A DNA stretch of 17,082 nucleotides. It comes from Pseudorhodobacter antarcticus (GTDB lineage Bacteria; Pseudomonadota; Alphaproteobacteria; Rhodobacterales; Rhodobacteraceae). The stretch lies in the NCBI GenBank assembly GCA_945861995.1, contig CAMAWZ010000015.1, positions 1-17,082 of the forward strand, given 5' to 3'. Positions 7,427 to 14,742 of the stretch are shown here, piece by piece. Below the pieces are notes generated by a model that saw only the letters and a list, made by a program, of their open reading frames with translations, was not told where the DNA came from and searched no databases. The translations under genes were made by a program, and so were the position numbers. The number at the start of each line of letters is the position of its first letter. Within the stretch, counting starts at the first letter, position 1.

Positions 7427-7464
7427 AACGGCAGTACGGCTGGGTGCGGGGCGCAAAAATAGGG

Positions 7465-10400
7465 TCATTCCGCTGCCACCCCTTCCAAACGATCTTCCAA
7501 CTCGTCCGCCGCAGATTGCAGCGCAGCGAGTGTGACGGCATCGGGTGCCCAATAGGCGCGCTCGGATGCTTCGATCAGGCGGTTCGCCATGCGGGCAGAT
7601 GCAGCGGGGTTCAGGCTGGCCAGGCGCGCGCGCATGGCGTCATCCAGCACAAAGGTTTCGGATATGCGCTGATACACCCAAGGCTCCACCGCCTGCGTGG
7701 TGGCCGACCAGCCCATTGTGTTGGTGACATGGCTTTCAATCTGGCGCACACCCTCGGCCCCGTGCGATAGCAAGGCCTCATAAAACTTCGGATTCAACGT
7801 GCGCGAGCGCGATTCAAGCGCGATTTGATCGGACAATTTGCGCACCTTGCCCGCGCCGCGCGTTTGATCCGAGATATAAACAGGCGTATCCACACCGCGC
7901 TGACGTTTGACCGCGCGGGCAATGCCGCCCAGCGTATCAAAGTAATGATCGACCGAGGTGACGCCCAGTTCGACCGATTCAAGGTTTTGATAAGCCAGAT
8001 CTACATCTTTCAGCGCCGCTTGCAGCATCGCGGCTTGGCGCACGGGCTCGCCCGAACGGCCATAGGCGAAAGATTTGCGCGACTCGTAAGCATCGGCCAA
8101 CTCATCCTCGGCCCCAAAGGCGGAACTGTCGACCATCTGGTTGACGTTCGATCCATAGGCGCCTTCGGCATTGGAAAACACGCGCAGACTCGCGGTTTCC
8201 ATATCCACGCCCTGCGCTTCCATATAAGCCAGCGCGTGGGCGCGAACAAAGTTCTGCGACAGCGGCTCATCTTCCGCCGTTGCGCATTTCCAAGCAGCTT
8301 CGGCCAGCATTTTTGTTTGCAAGGGCAGAAGGTCGCGGAAAATGCCCGACAGGGTCATCAGCACATCAATGCGCGGGCGGCCCAGTTGTGACAGTGGGAT
8401 AAGATCAGCCCCGCACAGGCGGCCATAGGCATCAAAGCGCGGGCGCGCGCCCATCAGGGCCAAGGCCTGCGCAATTGGCCCGCCATCGGTTTTGATATTG
8501 TCCGACCCCCACAAAACCAGCGCCACCGAACGGGGCAGGCGGGCATGGGTGTCCAGCAGCACCTGTGCCTGCGCCGCGCCATCGCGCAGGGCAAATTCGG
8601 TGGGCATACGGAACGGATCGAACGCGTGGATATTGCGGCCCGTGGGCAAAATTTGCGGGCTGCGGATCAGATCGCCGCCTGCAACGGGCAGGGTAAAGCG
8701 GCCCGACAGCGCGCGCAATATGGCAGGAATTTCAGCATCTTGCTTTAGCAGCGCGTCAATGCGGGCGCGCTCGGATTTATCCATTGTGGGCAGCAGATCA
8801 AGGTAGGCGGCGCGCTGCGCATCGCTCATGGCGCGGCCCAGAACATGCAGACCTTCGGGTATCAGGCTGCCTTCGGCTTCGATCAAGGTCAGCCACAGCT
8901 TATCTGGCGCGCTGCCGTCCATATCAACCGCTGCGGCCTGTTCGGCAATCAGCACGGCCAGATCTTCACGGCCCTGAGTGCCGGCGTCCATCGCGCGGTA
9001 CCGCGCAAGGCTGTCTTTCAGGTCAAGCAGACCCTTATACAGCCCCGCCTGCGCTAACGGCGGCGTCAGGTGGGTGATGGTGATGGCATTGCTGCGCCGC
9101 TTGGCAAGGCTGGCCTCGGATGGGTTATTGGCGGCGTAAAGGTAGATATTCGGCATCTCGCCAATCAGACGATCAGGCCAATCGTGCGCGCCAAGGCCAG
9201 CTTGTTTGCCAGGCATGAATTCTAGCGCGCCATGCATCCCAAAATGCAAGACCGCATCGGCGCGGAAGGTGTTTCGCATCCACAGATAGAACTGCACAAA
9301 GGCATGGGTGGGGGCAAAGCTGCGTTCAAACAGCAGGCGCATCGGGTCGCCCTCATACCCGAAGGTGGGCTGAAGACCAACGAACACATTGCCAAAATGT
9401 TGGCCCAACACGAACACATTCGCACCGTCTGATTGAACCTTGCCGGGCGCAGGGCCCCACGCGGCCTCAATCGCCTTAAGGGGCGGGGTATTGGCCACGA
9501 TATGCGCGGCGCTGACGAAATCTGCCACATTGGCGGGCTGACCATAGCGGGCCGCATTGCCGCCCAAAACCGCTGCGCGCAGATCATCCACGCTGGCGGG
9601 AACGTCTAGGCGGTAGCCAGCCGCCTGCATGGCCAGCAGCGTGTTATGCAGCGATTCAAACACCGAAAGATAGGCCGCCGTGCCCGCCGCCCCCGCATTG
9701 GGCGGAAAGCCAAACAGTACGATGGCAAGTTTCTTATCCGCATTGGCCGTGCGCCGCAGACGCGCCAGCCGACGCGTTTTTTCAACAAGCGAAGTGATAC
9801 GCTCATGGCAGGGGGCCATTGCCTTGTTGGCAATAGACCCTTTGCACATATGGCCGCAGCCTTGGCAGCCATCTTGCCCGTGACGGCCCGCAAAAACGGT
9901 TGGGTTGGTGGCCCCGTCAATTTCGGGCAATGCAATCAGCATCGTGGTTTCAATCGGCCCCAACCCCTGGCCCGCGCTGGCCCATTGGCCCAGCGTTTGA
10001 AATTCCAGCGGATGCGCGCCGATATAGGGCACGTCTAACGCGCCCAACACTTTGGCAGCGGCTTCGCTGTCATTATACGCAGGCCCGCCGACCAGTGAAA
10101 ACCCAGTCAGCGAGACAAGCGCATCGACCGATGCCACGCCGCCCGCTTGGCAATAAGCTTCAATCGCAGGGCGACCATCTAGGCCCGATGCAAAGGCGGG
10201 AATAACCGCGATGCCTTCAGCCTCAAACTTACGGATTACAGCGTCATAATGGGCGGTATCCCCCGACAGAATATAGCTGCGCAGCAGCAGCAGACCGACT
10301 GTGGCCACAGCATCCTTTGCGCGCGGCAGATCGGAAAGGTTTGTCGTAATACGTGCGGGCAGATCGGGGTGGTATAGGCCCAGTTCGGGATATTCCACAG

Positions 10401-11028
10401 GCGGCTTTGCCTTTGCCTGCCGCCAATCAGATTTTGCCGCATAGCGCGACACCAAAAACCGCACCATTTCTTCGATATTGTCGTCCGACCCGCCCAGCCA
10501 ATATTGCATGGACAGGAACCACGCCCGCAAATCCTGCGCTTTTCCTGGGATAAAGCGCAAAATCTTGGGAAGACGGCGCAGCATCGACATTTGCCGCTGG
10601 CCCGAATTGGTCGATTTCTTGGCCGTTGGCTTTAGCTTTTTCAGCAAAGCCATCGCGCCGCTGGCAGGGCGCGACATATCCAGATCGCCCATTTTGGTTA
10701 AGGAGACGATCGCTTTATCGGCAATCAACCCAACAAAAGCATCTGCGCGCGCGCGCGCAGCGGTCAGATCGGGCAAAATTGCGGTGATATGTTCTTCGAT
10801 GAAAATTAAGTTGGCGATGACAATATCCGCCTCGGCCAGCGCGTATTTACAGGCCGCCAGTGCAGCAGGATCGCCAGCCCATTCGGCGGATGCGTGAACC
10901 GAAACGGTCAAGCCTGGAAAATCGGCAGCCAAGCGCGGCGCAATGCGCGCGGCAGGGCCTGCGGCGTGACTGTCTAATGTGACAATCACCACATTATAGG
11001 CTGGGATCAGGGGCTTATCCGCGCGCAT
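7465..11028 (-). CDS. bchH: Mg-chelatase porphyrin-binding subunit H
   Basis: An 1187-residue CobN/BchH-family protein, close to the usual ~1190. It binds protoporphyrin IX and, with BchI and BchD (not in the window), inserts Mg2+ at the cost of ATP. Recognisable blocks are YNVVIVTLDSHAAGP (11-25), HFGMHGALEFMPGKQ (from H595) and DQTRGAGKVRKLSDQIALESRSRTLNPKFYE near the C-terminus. A cysteine cluster, C388-x2-C391-x3-C395-x11-C407, corresponds to the Fe-S motif reported for Rhodobacter capsulatus BchH. I chose the ATG at 11028, with AAGGC upstream, because the family-typical N-terminus follows. It overlaps the end of bchB by 14 nt; an alternative ATG at 11046 adds 6 residues. The frame open back to 11355 is a shadow over bchB. 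Confidence 0.97.
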   Translation of the reverse strand: MRADKPLIPAYNVVIVTLDSHAAGPAARIAPRLAADFPGLTVSVHASAEWAGDPAALAACKYALAEADIVIANLIFIEEHITAILPDLTAARARADAFVGLIADKAIVSLTKMGDLDMSRPASGAMALLKKLKPTAKKSTNSGQRQMSMLRRLPKILRFIPGKAQDLRAWFLSMQYWLGGSDDNIEEMVRFLVSRYAAKSDWRQAKAKPPVEYPELGLYHPDLPARITTNLSDLPRAKDAVATVGLLLLRSYILSGDTAHYDAVIRKFEAEGIAVIPAFASGLDGRPAIEAYCQAGGVASVDALVSLTGFSLVGGPAYNDSEAAAKVLGALDVPYIGAHPLEFQTLGQWASAGQGLGPIETTMLIALPEIDGATNPTVFAGRHGQDGCQGCGHMCKGSIANKAMAPCHERITSLVEKTRRLARLRRTANADKKLAIVLFGFPPNAGAAGTAAYLSVFESLHNTLLAMQAAGYRLDVPASVDDLRAAVLGGNAARYGQPANVADFVSAAHIVANTPPLKAIEAAWGPAPGKVQSDGANVFVLGQHFGNVFVGLQPTFGYEGDPMRLLFERSFAPTHAFVQFYLWMRNTFRADAVLHFGMHGALEFMPGKQAGLGAHDWPDRLIGEMPNIYLYAANNPSEASLAKRRSNAITITHLTPPLAQAGLYKGLLDLKDSLARYRAMDAGTQGREDLAVLIAEQAAAVDMDGSAPDKLWLTLIEAEGSLIPEGLHVLGRAMSDAQRAAYLDLLPTMDKSERARIDALLKQDAEIPAILRALSGRFTLPVAGGDLIRSPQILPTGRNIHAFDPFRMPTEFALRDGAAQAQVLLDTHARLPRSVALVLWGSDNIKTDGGPIAQALALMGARPRFDAYGRLCGADLIPLSQLGRPRIDVLMTLSGIFRDLLPLQTKMLAEAAWKCATAEDEPLSQNFVRAHALAYMEAQGVDMETASLRVFSNAEGAYGSNVNQMVDSSAFGAEDELADAYESRKSFAYGRSGEPVRQAAMLQAALKDVDLAYQNLESVELGVTSVDHYFDTLGGIARAVKRQRGVDTPVYISDQTRGAGKVRKLSDQIALESRSRTLNPKFYEALLSHGAEGVRQIESHVTNTMGWSATTQAVEPWVYQRISETFVLDDAMRARLASLNPAASARMANRLIEASERAYWAPDAVTLAALQSAADELEDRLEGVAAE

Positions 11029-12550
11029 AATGTGCCTTTGCCTCATACAGGGTTTCGACCGAAATCGCGGCAATTCCGCGTTCGCTGGCATAGGCTTCGG
11101 TATTGCGGCGGGCTTTGCCGCGTACAAAGAATGGGATTTTCTTAAGTTCTTTTTCCGCAGGAGCCAGCCAGATGATATTGCTATCATCAGCGTTTGGCAT
11201 GGCTTGAACCAGTGTTTCAGGTTCGGGCGCACGTTCGGAATGCTGCCCACCGTGATGGGACGCGCCTGCCGCATCATGGAATTCGAAATCATCGCGGAAC
11301 ATATGCAAAAGATGGTCTTCCAGACCCATGACAAGGGGATGCACCCAGGTATCAAAGATCACATTCGCGCCTTCCCAGCCCATTTGCGGGGCATAGCGGG
11401 CGGGGAAATCTTGCACATGCACCGGGGCGGAAATAACCGCGCAGGGGATGCCCAGACGTTTGCCGATATGGCGTTCCATCTGCGTGCCAAGGATCAATTC
11501 TGGCTGCAAGGCAGCAATCGCCTCTTCCACATCCAGATAATCGTCAGAAATGACAGCCTCTAGGCCCAAAGATTGCGCCAGCACGCGGATCGGGCGGGCC
11601 ATTTCGCGGTTATAGCAGCCGATACCTGCCACAGTGAAACCCATCTCTTCTCGGGCAATGCGCACGGCGGCGGCCACATGGGTGCCATCGCCAAACACGA
11701 ACACGCGCTTGCCGGTTAGGTAAGTGCTGTCCACGCTGCGGGTCCACCAAGGCAGGCGCAGGCGCGATGTGTCGGCGCGCACGGGCAGGCCCGTGATCCC
11801 CGCCACTTCGGCCAGAAAATCGCGCGTGGCACCCACACCAATGGGCACGCATTTGGTATAGGGCTGGCCAAGGTTTTGCTGCATCCAGCGCGCGGCCGAT
11901 TCGGCGTGTTCGGGGTACATCAGCACGTTGAAATGGGCGGCCCCCATGCGGGTAATGTCAGACGGGGTTGCGCCCATGGGGGCGACCACATTCACGCCTA
12001 TGCCCATATCTGACAGCAGGCGGGTGACCTCGGATATATCGTCGCGGTGGCGGAACCCCAGCGCGGTGGGGCCGATCAGGTTGGCCGTCATGGCTTCGCT
12101 GAGCGCGCAAGGCTTTGCCAAGTGACGGACGATTTGCAGGAAAGTCTCGTCGGTGCCGAACCCCTCTTTGCGCTGATAGCTGGGCAAATCCAGCGGGATC
12201 ACGGGGATATTTAGGCCAAGTGTGGCCGCCAGCCCGCCTGGATCATCTTGGATCAGTTCCGCCGTGCAAGACGCGCCAACGATAATGGCCTGCGGCGCAA
12301 AACGCGCCACCGCATCTTGCGCAGTGGTTTTAAACAAGGTGGCCGTGTCAGCCCCCAAATCGCGCGCCTGAAAGGTGGTATAGCTGACTGGCGGGCGATG
12401 ATCGCGCCGCTCAATCATTGTGAACAGAAGGTCAGCATAGGTATCGCCTTGCGGGGCGTGCAGCACATAGTGCAAACCCTTCATCGCAGTTGCGACACGC
12501 ATCGCCCCCACATGGGGCGGGCCTTCATATGTCCAAAGTGACAGCTTCAT
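11015..12550 (-). CDS. bchB: Light-independent protochlorophyllide reductase subunit B
   Basis: A 511-residue catalytic subunit related to NifK. With BchN it forms the heterotetramer that reduces ring D of protochlorophyllide. It starts MKLSLWTYEGPPHVGAMRVA, as in the family. The cluster aspartate D36 (QGDTYADLLF) and cysteine C95 (VGASCTAEL) are both present at the positions known from Rhodobacter. D274 (RSVDSTYL), proposed as a proton donor, is also conserved. The C-terminal part (WLAPAEKELKKIPFFVRGKARRNTE) is the small DUF-type domain seen in BchB/ChlB. The start overlaps the bchN stop (ATGA), and the end overlaps bchH by 14 nt. Confidence 0.98.
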   Translation of the reverse strand: MKLSLWTYEGPPHVGAMRVATAMKGLHYVLHAPQGDTYADLLFTMIERRDHRPPVSYTTFQARDLGADTATLFKTTAQDAVARFAPQAIIVGASCTAELIQDDPGGLAATLGLNIPVIPLDLPSYQRKEGFGTDETFLQIVRHLAKPCALSEAMTANLIGPTALGFRHRDDISEVTRLLSDMGIGVNVVAPMGATPSDITRMGAAHFNVLMYPEHAESAARWMQQNLGQPYTKCVPIGVGATRDFLAEVAGITGLPVRADTSRLRLPWWTRSVDSTYLTGKRVFVFGDGTHVAAAVRIAREEMGFTVAGIGCYNREMARPIRVLAQSLGLEAVISDDYLDVEEAIAALQPELILGTQMERHIGKRLGIPCAVISAPVHVQDFPARYAPQMGWEGANVIFDTWVHPLVMGLEDHLLHMFRDDFEFHDAAGASHHGGQHSERAPEPETLVQAMPNADDSNIIWLAPAEKELKKIPFFVRGKARRNTEAYASERGIAAISVETLYEAKAHYARG

Positions 12551-13836
12551 TCGGCGGCCTCCACAACAGGGGCCAGTGGCGCCAGCAGCGCGCGGCGGCG
12601 CAAAGGCCGTGCAAAAAGCCCTGCCAAATCACCCGCCTGTTCGTAGAAATGCACAGGCGTAAAGACCAGCTCGATCGCCCATTTGGTCGCCAGACCTTCG
12701 GCCTCTAGCGGGTTGGCCAGACCAAGACCGCAGACCGTCAAATCAGCGCGCGCGGCGCGGGCGCGGTCTAGTTGCAGATCAACATCTTGGCCTTCGGATA
12801 GAACAGGCCCCTGCGCTAGCAGCGCCAGTTCTTGGGCCATAAGATCGCGGTGCAGATACGGCGTGCCCACTTCGATAGCTGTCATGCCGCATTCACGGGT
12901 CAGAAAACGCGCCAATGGAATTTCCAACTGGCTGTCAGGAAAGAAAAACACCGATTTGCCGCCAAGGGTTTCGGTGGCCGCCGCAATCGCCTTTTCGGCG
13001 CGCGCGCGGGGGGCCGCGGTAACGCGGGCAAACACCTCGTCCGACACACCATAAACATCGGCCACAGCGCGCAGCCACAGGGTCGTGCCCTCGGCCCCAA
13101 AGGGGAACGGCGCAGGGATGTGGCGCGCGCCGCGTTTTTGCAGTGCGTCCAGCGTATCGCCCAAGAATGGCTGGACAAGGGCAAAGCGGGTGTTTGGGCC
13201 AATCGCGGGCATTTCGCCTGCGCGGCGGGCTGGCAGGCAGGTGACATTTTCTATGCCCATTTCGGCCAGCAGGGCCAACGCCTGATCTTCCACGACATCG
13301 GGCAGCGCGCCGACCAATATCAGACCTGCATCTTGCGTGGCTGGCAAAACGGGAACCATCGCCGCAAGGCAGGCATCTTCGCCTTGGGTAAAGGTGGTTT
13401 CAATCCCCGACCCTGAATAATTCAGCACCCGCACGTGCGGGGCAAACTGCGCCGATAGGCGCTGGGCGGCTTTGGCCAAATCCAGCTTGATCACCTCGCT
13501 TGGGCAAGACCCCACAAGGAACAGCTGCTTGATATCAGGGCGGCGGGCCAGCAGGCGGGCAACCTCGCGGTCAATCTCGGTTTGCGAATCGGCAAGGCCT
13601 GCCAAATCCTTTTCTTCCAGAATGGCGGTGCCAAAGCGGGGCTGGGCGAAAATCATCACCCCTGCCGCCGATTGCAGCAAATGCGCGCAGGTGCGCGAAC
13701 CCACCACCAGAAAAAATGCATCTTGCATCTTGCGGTGCAGCCAGATGATTCCCGTCAGCCCGCAGAACACCTCGCGCTGGCCGCGCTGCTTTAGAACGGG
13801 GGTATTGCTGCAGCCAATTTCAGGTAGATCCTTCAT
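12547..13836 (-). CDS. bchN: Light-independent protochlorophyllide reductase subunit N
   Basis: A 429-residue subunit related to NifD that binds the [4Fe-4S] NB cluster together with BchB and forms part of the protochlorophyllide pocket. The three cysteine ligands are C25 (EVFCGLTG), C50 (SRTCAHLLQ) and C111 (VGSCPSEVIKLDL). With D36 of BchB they complete the unusual 3-Cys/1-Asp ligation known for this enzyme. The ATG at 13836 overlaps the bchF stop (ATGA). The frame continues upstream to 14073, but that part lies inside bchF and has no family resemblance. The stop overlaps the bchB start. Confidence 0.98.
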   Translation of the reverse strand: MKDLPEIGCSNTPVLKQRGQREVFCGLTGIIWLHRKMQDAFFLVVGSRTCAHLLQSAAGVMIFAQPRFGTAILEEKDLAGLADSQTEIDREVARLLARRPDIKQLFLVGSCPSEVIKLDLAKAAQRLSAQFAPHVRVLNYSGSGIETTFTQGEDACLAAMVPVLPATQDAGLILVGALPDVVEDQALALLAEMGIENVTCLPARRAGEMPAIGPNTRFALVQPFLGDTLDALQKRGARHIPAPFPFGAEGTTLWLRAVADVYGVSDEVFARVTAAPRARAEKAIAAATETLGGKSVFFFPDSQLEIPLARFLTRECGMTAIEVGTPYLHRDLMAQELALLAQGPVLSEGQDVDLQLDRARAARADLTVCGLGLANPLEAEGLATKWAIELVFTPVHFYEQAGDLAGLFARPLRRRALLAPLAPVVEAAE

Positions 13837-14345
13837 GCCATCCCCCTGCTTTGCAGGCGTGCGCTGCGCAGTTTTAAAATGAATTGTGCGGCGTTGACGG
13901 CATAGGTGGCATAGGCCGCCAGCGCGAGCCACATCTCCCCATTTGACCCCAGCGCGCCCGTCATCAGGGCGGCCACATAGGCCAGATGCAGCGCGATCAC
14001 GACAAAGCTGACGACATCTTCCCAGAAAAATGCTGGGGCTAGAAGATATTGGCCAAACACAACTTTTTCCCAAATCGCGCCCGTCACCATGATGGTCAGC
14101 AGCAGCACGGTTTTAATTAAAATAGAAATCGTGGCGGCAAAGTAACCATCGCCGCTTGCCAAGTAGCGCAGCACCAAAACCAATGAGACGGCAAAGGCCA
14201 AGAATTGCAGCGGGGCCAAAATGCCCTGCACCAGCGTCCAAACACTGGCATCGCGGCGCGCGCGCTGTTCGGGGGTATAAAGCCCAACACGGGTTGCCAA
14301 AGCCGCCCCGTCGTTTGCGCCAATATCTTCCACCGTCTTGCGCAT
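13833..14345 (-). CDS. bchF: 3-vinyl bacteriochlorophyllide hydratase
   Basis: A 170-residue membrane protein, the usual length for BchF, with about four hydrophobic helices. Between them lie the family-like runs RVGLYTPEQRARRDASVWTLVQGILAPLQFL and TGAIWEKVVFGQYLLAPAFFWEDVVSF. BchF hydrates the 3-vinyl group to 3-hydroxyethyl, on the way to the 3-acetyl of bacteriochlorophyll a. The ATG at 14345 follows an AAAGGC ribosome-binding site. A longer frame opening at 14546 would add 67 residues (Cys-rich CQCKKCK, no family match) that run across a probable operator, so I reject it. This is the first gene of the minus-strand superoperon. Confidence 0.94.
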   Translation of the reverse strand: MRKTVEDIGANDGAALATRVGLYTPEQRARRDASVWTLVQGILAPLQFLAFAVSLVLVLRYLASGDGYFAATISILIKTVLLLTIMVTGAIWEKVVFGQYLLAPAFFWEDVVSFVVIALHLAYVAALMTGALGSNGEMWLALAAYATYAVNAAQFILKLRSARLQSRGMA

Positions 14346-14423
14346 TGTTTGCCTTTCATCGGGCTTAAAATCTGGGTAAAGCAGATGTGCCCATAAAGTT
14401 GACCCTAAACTTGGGTACAGGAA

Positions 14424-14441
14424 TGTCAACCGAAACTTACA
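14424..14441. promoter_or_regulatory. Probable PpsR/CrtJ operator, bchF-proximal
   Basis: TGTCA-N8-TTACA, an exact match to the PpsR/CrtJ consensus TGT-N12-ACA with one mismatch from the fuller TGTCA-N8-TGACA form. Its left arm contains a minus-strand TTGACA hexamer, a possible -35 for bchF. Bound repressor would then block RNA polymerase. It lies 78 nt upstream of the bchF ATG. Confidence 0.72.
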
Positions 14442-14565
14442 CTTTTTGCATTGACACTTTGCAGGGCTGTCAGGGACGAAATGCACTCGCCAGGCGTGCC
14501 GCTGCAAAAAATATCTATGTAAATCAATGAAATGATCCGTAATCACCCAAAGATATCAGCACCAG

Positions 14566-14583
14566 TGTCAATTTTCTTTGACA
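14566..14583. promoter_or_regulatory. Probable PpsR/CrtJ operator, perfect palindromic arms
   Basis: TGTCA-N8-TGACA with both arms exact and an AT-rich spacer, the full PpsR/CrtJ consensus. It lies 159 nt upstream of the ppaA ATG and 220 nt upstream of bchF. A TTGACA hexamer reads outward on each strand. Its centre is 142 bp from the bchF-proximal site, a spacing compatible with cooperative binding by looping. Confidence 0.82.
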
Positions 14584-14742
14584 TTTTCATCGCTTTGCCT
14601 GACACTTTGATGCAAGAGATTGTCTGAGGCTTGCGCCGCCACAGATTCGGATTGCAGCGGCGCAGTTGAAAAGTGTCAACCAATCCCGCCTAAGTCATTG
14701 CAGCGCAATCGAACAAGTTGGTTCTCGTTAAAGGCAGGCCGC

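Larger units (their letters stand above)
14346..14742. promoter_or_regulatory. Divergent control region between bchF and ppaA
   Basis: 397 nt with no convincing gene, AT-richer than its surroundings. It must carry promoters for the minus-strand superoperon and for ppaA-ppsR. It contains two PpsR/CrtJ-type operators (14424-14441 and 14566-14583) and other TGTCA or TGACA half-sites. TTGACA hexamers, which would serve as -35 elements, occur on both strands inside or next to these sites (minus at 14429-14424 and 14571-14566; plus at 14451-14456 and 14578-14583). I could not pick a convincing -10 box for any of them, so exact promoters are left open. The right part may also encode an N-terminal extension of PpaA (14620-14742). 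Confidence 0.8.

Noticed and set aside
11029..11355. 109-residue upstream extension of bchH
   Set aside because: It lies entirely within bchB in another frame. The BchH family N-terminus begins at the ATG at 11028, with a ribosome-binding site.
14500..14535. FnrL-like half-site (TTGAT on the minus strand, around 14523-14527)
   Set aside because: The other half (ATAGA where ATCAA is expected) does not match, so I cannot support an FnrL box.
14346..14546. 67-residue N-terminal extension of bchF with a CQCKKCK stretch, suggestive of a metal site
   Set aside because: BchF is normally about 170 residues, a ribosome-binding site precedes the ATG at 14345, and the extension runs through an operator. 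The cysteines are most likely chance.
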